Below are positions 1 to 7,327 of a stretch of 18,037 bases of DNA, piece after piece; the first letter of the stretch is position 1; each line of letters begins with the position of its first letter. The stretch is from CAZFQD01 sp964520885 (lineage in GTDB: Bacteria; Bacillota; Clostridia; Oscillospirales; SIG519), in the NCBI GenBank assembly GCA_964520885.1, contig CAZFQD010000034.1, forward strand, positions 1 to 18,037, written 5' to 3'. The notes under the pieces were generated by a model that was not told the DNA's origin, did no database searches, and was given only the letters and a program-made list of their open reading frames with translations. The translations under genes and the position numbers were made by a program.

Positions 1-67
1 TTGCTTTTCTCTTATTCTAAATTACCGCTTTCTATCACATTTCGCAATTACCTAATAATTTTATTTT

Positions 68-96
68 ATTATAACATATTTTTTTTAATTTGTAAT
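68..96 (-). promoter_or_regulatory. possible leftward promoter near the window edge
   Basis: On the minus strand ATTACA (91-96) and TATAAT (68-73) are separated by 17 bases, and TGT directly precedes the -10, giving an extended -10. The start site would fall near position 61, so about 60 bases of transcript lie in the window. I see no open reading frame in them; the gene would start beyond the left edge. The region is very AT-rich, so chance matches are likely. Confidence 0.35.
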
Positions 97-122
97 TAAT
101 TATTAATAATAATTATTTTTAT

Positions 123-809
123 TTATATAATTATAGGTGTAAAATCAACATAATCACAGGAAACTAATTCAAAATCAATCCCGTATTTTGTAAATATTAT
201 TTCATTATTTATTGAATTTCCATGCAAATGACCATAATAGCACTTTTTAATATTATAAAATTTTAATATTTCAAGCAACTCTGTAGCCTCACAATTATAT
301 GATATGGGAGGGTAATGAAGAAACACATAAATTGGCAAATTAAATTTTAACCCTTCCTTTATTGATGATTCTAAACGAGAACATTCTCTTAAATATATCT
401 TTCTGTCCTCCGAAAGAGTTGTTTTATCTAAAATCCAACCTCTTGTTCCGCATACAACTTTATCCTCAACAACAAAAGCATTATTGTGTAAAATTTTAAT
501 TGTAGAAAAATTATTTTCATTAATAAATTCATTCATTTTTTTTAATGTAGTCCACCAATAATCGTGATTTCCTTTTATTATAATTTTATTTCCACTTAAT
601 GAATTGATAAATTCAAAGTCTTTTTTTAATTGCTCAAAATTCATTGCCCATGAAACATCCCCAATAATAACTACTGTATCACTGGGTAAAACTCTATATA
701 ACCAATTTTCTTTTATTTTATCAGTATAGTTTTTCCAACCATAAAAAACATCCATTGGTTTATTTGAAGAAAACGACAAATGAAGGTCTGCAATTGTGAA
801 TAAAGACAT
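123..809 (-). CDS. calcineurin-like metallophosphoesterase
   Basis: A 228-residue cytoplasmic protein of the calcineurin-like metallophosphoesterase superfamily. The family's metal ligands are visible in order: ADLH (D8, H10), GDVSW (G50-D51), GNHD (80-83), H165 in LHYPP and GHLHG (193-197). The fold and dinuclear metal site are therefore well supported; the substrate is not known, and it could be a phosphomonoesterase, a phosphodiesterase or a nucleotide hydrolase. I chose the ATG at 809 over an in-frame GTG at 818 because AGGGTGA sits at proper distance before the ATG and overlaps that GTG. No signal peptide or membrane segment is seen. It is divergent from the DUF1540 gene, with about 80 bases between the two starts. 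No convincing terminator follows. Confidence 0.88.
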   Translation of the reverse strand: MSLFTIADLHLSFSSNKPMDVFYGWKNYTDKIKENWLYRVLPSDTVVIIGDVSWAMNFEQLKKDFEFINSLSGNKIIIKGNHDYWWTTLKKMNEFINENNFSTIKILHNNAFVVEDKVVCGTRGWILDKTTLSEDRKIYLRECSRLESSIKEGLKFNLPIYVFLHYPPISYNCEATELLEILKFYNIKKCYYGHLHGNSINNEIIFTKYGIDFELVSCDYVDFTPIII

Positions 810-889
810 TTTTTTCACCCTAAAAAATATATTTGAATGGTTTTTTTAAATATTTAAGGACAATAATAACAAAGAAAGGAGTTGACAAA

Positions 890-1069
890 ATGGATATATT
901 TAATGCAAATCAAAAAAAGCCAAAAAGTAATTCAAATATTTGTTGTGATGTTGCCAATTGTAAATACCATAATTCAGAAAATTATTGCTCAGCAAAAAAA
1001 ATTACCATTGGGCCTTCTTATGCACAAAGCACATCCGATACAATATGCACAACCTTTTCACAGGAATAA
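890..1069 (+). CDS. DUF1540 small cysteine-rich protein
   Basis: A 59-residue protein with the DUF1540 pattern. Cysteines lie at C18, C19, C24, C33 and C53, within ICCDVANCKYH, then YCSAKKITIGP, and a terminal T-C-TF. The spacing resembles a small metal-binding knuckle, common in Clostridia and in some proteins duplicated in tandem; here there is one copy. The function of the family is unknown. The start is the ATG at 890 because AAAGGAG (875-881) lies 8 bases upstream. A longer frame from 833 has no ribosome-binding site and would add a poorly conserved basic leader. It converges on thrC, with a GC-rich hairpin between them. Confidence 0.85.
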   Translation: MDIFNANQKKPKSNSNICCDVANCKYHNSENYCSAKKITIGPSYAQSTSDTICTTFSQE

Positions 1070-1096
1070 TACCTTTAATAATGAAACATTAGAAAC

Positions 1097-1115
1097 GGGC
1101 GGGTCAACCCTGCCC
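1097..1115. terminator. hairpin between convergent DUF1540 and thrC genes
   Basis: GGGCGGG (1097-1103), loop TCAA and CCC-T-GCCC (1108-1115) form a 7-bp GC stem with one bulged T, in otherwise AT-rich sequence. It lies in the 46-base gap between two converging genes, where a bidirectional terminator is expected. The T-tract is interrupted on both sides (TTACATTATTTT on the plus strand), so termination strength is uncertain. Confidence 0.6.
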
Positions 1116-2618
1116 TTACATTATTTTGAGCATTTTTAAAACTTCTTTTTTTATATCATTCTTTGAACAAGTATTCGGATATTTTACTTTGGCATTTTTA
1201 AGAGAAACAAGTTGGTCAGGTGCTTTTATTTTCAATATATTTGACAACTCATTTATTAGTAAAAATTCGTCAACATTTACAGGGTAATCTCTTTCATTTA
1301 TTGCAGATAAAACGGCTTTGCTAAATTTAAATGGACTTGCAGTTGAAGCAATAATCGTTTTAGTTGTATCCTTTGTTTTTTCTAAATACTCATTATAAAC
1401 TTTTATTGCTACTGCTGTGTGAGTATCGGAAATATATCCGTTATTTCTATAAGTTTCATTAATTTGTTTTTTTGTTGCAAAATCATCACAAAAGCCTGCA
1501 TAAAATATTTCTTTAATTTTTTCATGCAATTCTGAAGAAATTTTATAAAAACCTTTTGTTTTCAAATCATTCATTAATAATGATAATTTCTTATCATCAT
1601 TATTAAGTATATCAAATAAAAGCCTTTCTAAATTACTTGAAATCAAAATATCCATTGAAGGTGAAATGGTTGCATAAAAATTTCTGTTTTTATCATATAT
1701 ACCATCATTTATAAAGGCAGTTAAAACATTGTTGACATTTGATGCACAAATTAATTTATTAACGGGTAAGCCCATTTTTTTTGCATAGTATGCTGCTAAT
1801 ATATTACCAAAATTACCGGTAGGAACACAAAAATTAATTTTCTCGCCTAATTTTATTTGTCCACTATTCACTAATTCACAATAGGAAGAAAAATAATATA
1901 CTATTTGAGGTGCTAATCTGCCCCAATTAATAGAATTTGCACTTGAAAAAATGAAGCCATTTTTTTCTAACAAATTTATTACTGACTTATCAGTAAAAAT
2001 TGCTTTTACTCCATTTTGTGCATCGTCAAAATTACCATCAATTCCACAAACTCTAACATTTTTGCCATCTTGAGTAATCATTTGAAGTTTTTGAATTTGG
2101 CTAACTCCTTGTTGGGGATAAAAAACAAATATTTTAGTTCCTTTTACATCTTTAAAGCCTTCTAATGCGGCTTTTCCTGTATCTCCTGAAGTTGCTACTA
2201 AAATTAATACCGTCTTTTTCTCGTTTGTTTTTTCAATAGCTAAATTTAATAGATGAGGTAATATTTGCAAAGCCATATCCTTAAACGCACAAGTAGGTCC
2301 ATGCCATAGTTCAAGCATAAAAGTGTTTTTGTCAAGTTTAATAACTGGAGTAGGATTAATAGAGCCAAACTTTTCTATAGTATATGCTTTATTTACACAA
2401 TCATTAATTTCATTTTCGCTATAATCATCCAATACTCGAGATAAAATGAATGTGGCTCTTTCATTATAATTCATTTTGCACATATTGTATATTTCATCAT
2501 CTGTAATGTTATCTAACTTTACAGGAACAAACAAGCCACCATCCAATGAAATACCTTGTTTTATTGCTAATGATGCAGGAACTTCAACATTTTTATTTCT
2601 TGTGCTTGTAAAATTCAT
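1116..2618 (-). CDS. thrC: threonine synthase
   Basis: A PLP-dependent enzyme converting O-phosphohomoserine to threonine, the last step of threonine biosynthesis in the cytoplasm. At 500 residues it matches the longer threonine synthase form. The N-terminal segment FTSTRN and GISLDGGLFVP is typical. The PLP lysine is K113 in HGPTCAFKDMA, and LVATSGDTGKAALEGF is the phosphate-binding region, followed by NFDDAQNGVK and the PTGNFGN motif. The start is an ATG with GAAGGG upstream. It has its own consensus promoter (2650-2678) and stands alone rather than with other threonine genes such as hom or thrB. No truncation or missing key residue is seen. Confidence 0.95.
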   Translation of the reverse strand: MNFTSTRNKNVEVPASLAIKQGISLDGGLFVPVKLDNITDDEIYNMCKMNYNERATFILSRVLDDYSENEINDCVNKAYTIEKFGSINPTPVIKLDKNTFMLELWHGPTCAFKDMALQILPHLLNLAIEKTNEKKTVLILVATSGDTGKAALEGFKDVKGTKIFVFYPQQGVSQIQKLQMITQDGKNVRVCGIDGNFDDAQNGVKAIFTDKSVINLLEKNGFIFSSANSINWGRLAPQIVYYFSSYCELVNSGQIKLGEKINFCVPTGNFGNILAAYYAKKMGLPVNKLICASNVNNVLTAFINDGIYDKNRNFYATISPSMDILISSNLERLLFDILNNDDKKLSLLMNDLKTKGFYKISSELHEKIKEIFYAGFCDDFATKKQINETYRNNGYISDTHTAVAIKVYNEYLEKTKDTTKTIIASTASPFKFSKAVLSAINERDYPVNVDEFLLINELSNILKIKAPDQLVSLKNAKVKYPNTCSKNDIKKEVLKMLKIM

Positions 2619-2649
2619 TAAATCAAAACCCTTCTATTAGTATAATTAT

Positions 2650-2678
2650 ATTTTATCTAATATTTTAGTTATTGTCAA
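2650..2678 (-). promoter_or_regulatory. sigma-A type promoter of thrC
   Basis: On the minus strand TTGACA (2673-2678) and TAAAAT (2650-2655) are spaced by 17 bases. This is a full -35 and a 5/6 -10, about 30 bases upstream of the thrC start. I see no attenuator or T-box-like leader in the short space before the gene. Confidence 0.7.
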
Positions 2679-2768
2679 ATCAAATTTAATTGAATAAAAA
2701 AATTATATAAGTGAAAATAAGCATTATTGGTTTTTTGATATAGAAACAGTATTATATATTTTTAACAA

Positions 2769-2804
2769 AATATCAGAGGTAGCTAAATTGCTCTCTCTGA
2801 TATT
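2769..2804 (-). terminator. intrinsic terminator downstream of pyk
   Basis: AATATCAGAG (2769-2778) pairs with CTCTGATATT (2795-2804), a 10-bp stem extended by an AGC/GCT inner stem around a TAAATT loop. On the minus strand it lies about 50 bases after the pyk stop and is followed by TTTTGTT. The plus side also carries a T-run (2811-2816 and before), so it may work in both directions. Confidence 0.7.
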
Positions 2805-2851
2805 AATAATTTTTTTGGATTTTACACTAAATATTTACAATGAGACATAAA

Positions 2852-4606
2852 TTACAGTTTTGTCATAACTCCACAATATACTATTCCTCTTGTGGCGTCC
2901 ATAGTTATTATCGTGCCGCTTTTTAGTATCTTAGTTGCATAAGGCACTCCGCAAATGACAGGTATATCAAGAGACAATCCCACAATAGCTGCGTGAGAAC
3001 TATAGCCTTCCTTTTCAGTTATAATGCCACTTGCTTTTTTTAATATTTTCATAATATTATTCGAAGTTTCTGGAATTACTAAAATATCTCCATCTTCAAA
3101 TTTGTTTAAAACTTCTTTCTCGTTTTCGCACACACATAATTTGCCATAAACACTCTTTTTATTAATGCCTAATCCTGAAACTAAAATATCTCCAACAACA
3201 TGAACCTTTAAAATATTTGTAGTTCCTGGAACGCCTAATGGAACTCCCGAGGTTATAGACACTATATCCCCAAATTTGATTAACTTAGTTTCCAAAGCTT
3301 TTTCTACTGCATAATCAAACAAGTCATCTGTATTGCTTTTTAACTCAATAAGAATTGGAACAACACCCCACGACATAAATAGTTGCCTTTGAACTCTTTT
3401 ATTTGATGTGCAACTAATTATTGGACAATTTGGGCGAAATTTTGAAATCATTCTTGCAGTTGTTCCTGTTTGAGTAACAGTAATAATAGCGGCGGCACCC
3501 AAATCATGGGCCGTTGTAACTGTTGCATGGCTAATAGCATCAGCAATCATTGGATATTCGCCTAATTCATAGTCTTTAAATCTCTTATTATAATTAATAT
3601 CTGCTTCGGTTTTTTCTGTAATTTTACACATTGTTTGAAGAGCCAATACAGGATATTTTCCAATTGCCGTTTCCCCGGATAACATTAATGCACTTGTCCC
3701 ATCATAAATTGCATTAGCAACATCGGTAGTCTCGGCTCTTGTAGGTCTTGGATTATTTATCATTGAATCTAACATTTGAGTTGCTGTTATGGCTTTTTTG
3801 CCTTGCATATATGCCTTCTTTATTAATACCTTTTGTATTCTTGGCAACTCCTCTAAGGGTATTTCTATTCCCATATCACCTCTTGCTACCATTAATCCAT
3901 CGCTTACTTTTAATATTTCATCAATATTTTCTACGCCCTCGCTATTTTCTATCTTAGCAATAATTTGAATATTATTGCCTCCATTTTCCTCTAATATTTT
4001 CTTAATATTAATAATATCTTCAGCACATCGTGTAAAGGAAGCGGCAATAAAATCTATATCATTTTCTATTCCAAACTTAATATCATCTATATCCTTTTGG
4101 GATATGAAACTTAATCCAATTTTAACTCCTGGAATATTAACACTTTTATTATTTGAGAGTTTTCCACCATCAATTACTTTACAAACTATATCATTATTAA
4201 TAACATTTAGAACTCTTAAATGAATGCTTCCATCATCAATAAATATGTCATTACCTTGCACAACTTTTGTTTTCAATACATCACAGTAAATCATTACGCT
4301 TTCTTTATTTCCAACTATCTTATCTGAAGTAAGTGTAAATGTGTCACCATCTGCAAGTTCAACAAAGCCATTTTCAAAAATACTAATTCTAATTTCTGGT
4401 CCTTTTGTGTCTAAAAGCAAAGCAACAGGAAATCCCAACTCATTTCTAACTTTATAAAATGTATCTATTCTTTTTTTATGGTCTTCATATGAACCATGAG
4501 AAAAATTTAGTCTTGCTACATTCATTCCCTCAAGCATTAGTTCTTTTAATATATTTTCGTTATCAGTAGCTGGTCCTAATGTGCATACAATTTTAGTTTT
4601 TCTCAT
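2852..4606 (-). CDS. pyk: pyruvate kinase with C-terminal PEP-utilizer domain
   Basis: Converts phosphoenolpyruvate and ADP to pyruvate and ATP at the end of glycolysis. All classic motifs are present: CTLGPAT and ARLNFSHG near the N-terminus, LLDTKGPEIR, the signature IIAKIENSEGVEN, ARGDMGIEIP, and ATQMLDSMINNPRPTRAE with LSGETAIGKYP. The E in TKGPEIR is the residue linked to potassium dependence in the family. At 584 residues it is ~110 longer than the basic enzyme. The excess is a swivelling PEP-utilizer domain with SSHAAIVGLSLDIPVICG, as in Bacillus/Geobacillus pyruvate kinases. The start is ATG; AAGGGG overlaps the stop of the preceding Dabb gene, 14 bases upstream, so it is read from the same transcript and may be translationally coupled. 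Confidence 0.96.
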   Translation of the reverse strand: MRKTKIVCTLGPATDNENILKELMLEGMNVARLNFSHGSYEDHKKRIDTFYKVRNELGFPVALLLDTKGPEIRISIFENGFVELADGDTFTLTSDKIVGNKESVMIYCDVLKTKVVQGNDIFIDDGSIHLRVLNVINNDIVCKVIDGGKLSNNKSVNIPGVKIGLSFISQKDIDDIKFGIENDIDFIAASFTRCAEDIINIKKILEENGGNNIQIIAKIENSEGVENIDEILKVSDGLMVARGDMGIEIPLEELPRIQKVLIKKAYMQGKKAITATQMLDSMINNPRPTRAETTDVANAIYDGTSALMLSGETAIGKYPVLALQTMCKITEKTEADINYNKRFKDYELGEYPMIADAISHATVTTAHDLGAAAIITVTQTGTTARMISKFRPNCPIISCTSNKRVQRQLFMSWGVVPILIELKSNTDDLFDYAVEKALETKLIKFGDIVSITSGVPLGVPGTTNILKVHVVGDILVSGLGINKKSVYGKLCVCENEKEVLNKFEDGDILVIPETSNNIMKILKKASGIITEKEGYSSHAAIVGLSLDIPVICGVPYATKILKSGTIITMDATRGIVYCGVMTKL

Positions 4607-4620
4607 AACTATGTCGCCCC

Positions 4621-4908
4621 TTAATCACTATAATCTACTGTATATGATGCCTCGTTAACAGTAGCCACATACTCTTTAACCTTTAAATGATGAGGATTAT
4701 CATTATAATTTAGATAATCGTCATAATTATCAAACTTAACATAAAGAGAAATATCACAAGACCGTTTTGTATGTAGTTCATCTATTCCAACTTTTATTTC
4801 TCTAATAAATGTCATATTTGAAGGCATTTCCAAAAACATTCTTTTCATTTCATTTTTTATTTCACTATCTATTGTTTTTAATTTGAAAAGCACAATGTGA
4901 TGATACAT
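4621..4908 (-). CDS. Dabb (stress-responsive A/B barrel) family protein
   Basis: A 95-residue protein with the Dabb fold pattern: the starting strand MYHHIVLFKLK, a helix with EMKRMFLEMP, a central IREIKVGID, then DISLYVKFDNYDDYLNYNDNPHH and a closing Y-V-A segment. Members are small dimeric alpha/beta barrels, often of unknown role; some bind or cyclise small metabolites. No function is assigned here. Its ATG is 2 bases after the stop of the GGDEF/EAL gene, and its AAGGAG is inside that gene's last codons. It also sits 14 bases before pyk. The three genes therefore behave as one transcription unit, which is an unusual setting for this family. Confidence 0.85.
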   Translation of the reverse strand: MYHHIVLFKLKTIDSEIKNEMKRMFLEMPSNMTFIREIKVGIDELHTKRSCDISLYVKFDNYDDYLNYNDNPHHLKVKEYVATVNEASYTVDYSD

Positions 4909-4910
4909 TA

Positions 4911-7256
4911 TTAAAAGTCTCCTTCATTAATTGTTGAATAACTTAAAATCTCTTTTGTAATTTCCTCACTAATCATTTGAGGAATTGGAGACGGTTTACC
5001 AATATAATAGCCTTGCAGTAAGTCAATTCCAAGTTCTATCATTTTTCTCATATCCTTAACATTGTCAACACCTTCAGCCAAGCATAATATTTTGCTTTCT
5101 TTGCAGTAATTAACAATCGTGCTTACAAGATAGGCTTTGTTTTTATCTTCATATATTCCTTTTATAAGTTCCATATCAAGTTTAACAACATTAGGAGAAA
5201 TTGATAGCAAGAAATTAGGTGAAGCATAGCCTGCACCATAATCATCTAAGGCAACATTAATTCCGTGCGACCTTAATTGATTAATAAAATGCAATAAGTA
5301 AGAAGTATCTGCTTTGTCATATTCAGTAAACTCAATATAAAATTTTCCGCGGTTTTCTTCTTGATGCTTATTGATTTCAAGAAAAATAGGTAGAAATGGT
5401 GTGTTTGGGAGGATATTCACAAACAAATTCACTCCATTAATACTTTTGCTTTTTAAATCCTTTAATAAACATTCAAGCAAAGCATTATCTAAATCACTTG
5501 ACATATTACAAAACATAGCATCTTTAATAACTAAAGAAATATTTTCATATATGCTATTATCTACATTAGATAGTGCTTCAAAGGAAAATAATTGTCCTGT
5601 TTTTGCATTTACTATTGGTTGATAAACTGTTCTAAATTGTTTTTCTTTAATTATTGACGGTAGTTTTTCAATTCTTCTACTTCTCATTTGCTCATAATTA
5701 TATCTTTCTTCATTAAAAATATAAGAATGGTTTTGTCCCATTTCACTTGCTTTGATTTGTGACCAAATTGTTTTAGCAACACATCTATCAGCACCTTCTA
5801 AAGTGCTTGCCTCATTACTCTCGGATATTTTAAGTCCCGTAGTAACTAAAACTTTAATATCTCTTCCTGATACTTCAATTGGAGCATTAAAAACATTATA
5901 TACTCTATCTTTAAATTTATTTGCCTCATCCACACTAACAAGTCCATAATGAACTAAATGAAACTCGCCATTTTTAAACGAATAAATATCCATATCCTTA
6001 AAAACATCTCTTAACTTTACTGCAATAGCTTTAAGAGCATTATTGTAAAAATCAACGCCAAATAATGATGTGTGACGATTTAAATCTGCAAGTGAAATAT
6101 GAATTTGTAAAACCAAACCTTTTTGTCGTCTTGCTTTTTGACTAATATCATCACGAATAACATAAGAGGTTTTTAACCCTGTTAAAAAGTCGATTTTTTG
6201 CATTTCTAATACCATTTCGCCAGAATCAATTACATTAGTAGTGTTAACTAATATTCCTTTTCTTCTACCAAAAATTGTTCTCTTAGAAAATACTTCAATA
6301 TTTTGACTTGAATGTGTAATTGCAGTATTTACATATAAATTATGAAGTCCTCTTGAAAATATTTCTTTAGCACTTACCAAATCCGGAGTTGCTAACAATC
6401 TTGTATCAAAAGTATTTATAAAATCACTGAATTTTTCATATTCACCTACTGGTTGGTTTATCTCAAATATTTTATAATAGCTTTTTGAAATTTTTATCCA
6501 GTCTTTTCTCTTATCAATTTTAAAGTGACATATATTTGAGTTGTTATGCAAAATAGCCCAAATATACTTTTGTAAAGTTAAAATTGATAGAGATTTATTT
6601 CTCACAACAATAATCCAAAAGCCACCTAATAATATTATTAATGCAATTAGAATTAATCCAAAAATAACTACTGGAGTAATTGAAAGTGTTGTCATTACTC
6701 CTCTTATTGGTTTTTCAAGTAATGCAACAGGTAAAATCCCACCTAATAATAAAATAGCTTTAAAATCTTTCTTTGATGGAAAAAACGATATTAATATCGC
6801 ATATATCAAAATAAATATATCAACTAATGGGTAGCCAAAATTTATATATGAAACAAACAAATAAGGAATTGCCATATACAATAGTCTTTTTGGTCCATAA
6901 GCAGTTCCAACTAATGCTAAAAGCATAAAACGAAAGTCGAAAACACGAATGCCATCCATAAAAACGCCAGAAAAAATAAATAATATTGAATAAAATCCAA
7001 ATAATACACCTAAAACCATATCGGCAAACCTTTTTTTAAGTATCCTATTTTCAAAGGTTCCAATTAAAACTACTGAGGCAACAAGTAAACCTAATGCCAC
7101 TAAAAAAGAAATGCCTATTCTTATGGTAAAAGAAGACACAAAGTTCGAGGGAAATCCACCATCAAAAGAAACAGCATTGTTTTGAAACATATTATCAGCA
7201 ACCCAATTATATGCTTTATTTAACCAATCAATTATTGAAGAAAAAAAAATTTCCAT
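4911..7256 (-). CDS. membrane GGDEF/EAL protein (degenerate cyclase, probable c-di-GMP phosphodiesterase)
   Basis: A 781-residue membrane signalling protein. About six hydrophobic segments lie at residues 45-66, 80-100, 110-120, 125-160, 168-180 and 192-218; the VFDFRFMLLALVGTAYG stretch resembles LytS-type 5TM sensor regions. Residues ~235-345 form an unassigned, possibly PAS-like region. A GGDEF domain begins at DFLTGL (356), but its signature is KNGEF (428-432), so cyclase activity is unlikely. The EAL domain (~540-770) retains E560, N614, E642, D671-D672, K692, E728 and Q748, the usual metal and catalytic set. However, the arginine after EAL is N564 and the VET glutamate is D731. Phosphodiesterase activity is plausible but not certain. 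GGAGGAAG precedes the ATG. It is first in a unit with the Dabb gene and pyk. Confidence 0.9.
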   Translation of the reverse strand: MEIFFSSIIDWLNKAYNWVADNMFQNNAVSFDGGFPSNFVSSFTIRIGISFLVALGLLVASVVLIGTFENRILKKRFADMVLGVLFGFYSILFIFSGVFMDGIRVFDFRFMLLALVGTAYGPKRLLYMAIPYLFVSYINFGYPLVDIFILIYAILISFFPSKKDFKAILLLGGILPVALLEKPIRGVMTTLSITPVVIFGLILIALIILLGGFWIIVVRNKSLSILTLQKYIWAILHNNSNICHFKIDKRKDWIKISKSYYKIFEINQPVGEYEKFSDFINTFDTRLLATPDLVSAKEIFSRGLHNLYVNTAITHSSQNIEVFSKRTIFGRRKGILVNTTNVIDSGEMVLEMQKIDFLTGLKTSYVIRDDISQKARRQKGLVLQIHISLADLNRHTSLFGVDFYNNALKAIAVKLRDVFKDMDIYSFKNGEFHLVHYGLVSVDEANKFKDRVYNVFNAPIEVSGRDIKVLVTTGLKISESNEASTLEGADRCVAKTIWSQIKASEMGQNHSYIFNEERYNYEQMRSRRIEKLPSIIKEKQFRTVYQPIVNAKTGQLFSFEALSNVDNSIYENISLVIKDAMFCNMSSDLDNALLECLLKDLKSKSINGVNLFVNILPNTPFLPIFLEINKHQEENRGKFYIEFTEYDKADTSYLLHFINQLRSHGINVALDDYGAGYASPNFLLSISPNVVKLDMELIKGIYEDKNKAYLVSTIVNYCKESKILCLAEGVDNVKDMRKMIELGIDLLQGYYIGKPSPIPQMISEEITKEILSYSTINEGDF

Positions 7257-7291
7257 AAACTTCCTCCAAAAAAAAAATTATTATATAAATA

Positions 7292-7320
7292 AGAATATAC
7301 TAATTACAAAAAAGTGTCAA
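7292..7320 (-). promoter_or_regulatory. promoter of the GGDEF/EAL-Dabb-pyk unit
   Basis: On the minus strand a perfect TTGACA (7315-7320) is followed after 17 bases by TATTCT (7292-7297). It lies in the 71-base gap between the second ABC gene and the GGDEF/EAL gene, leaving a leader of about 30 bases that ends in GGAGGAAG. No strong terminator for the upstream efflux operon was found in this gap, so readthrough is possible. Confidence 0.6.
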
Positions 7321-7327
7321 GTATAGT

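Noticed and set aside
1..67. Possible T-box or structured RNA leader on the minus strand
   Set aside because: Only about 60 bases are visible and no T-box signature or other recognised structure could be identified.
97..115. 19-base all-AT palindrome after the phosphoesterase gene
   Set aside because: It has no GC pairs and no T-tract on the minus strand, so it is not a believable terminator; palindromes of this sort are common in such AT-rich spacers.
882..1139. 85-codon plus-strand frame overlapping the DUF1540 gene
   Set aside because: It is an alternative reading of the DUF1540 region, lacks its own ribosome-binding site and has a composition typical of a shadow frame.
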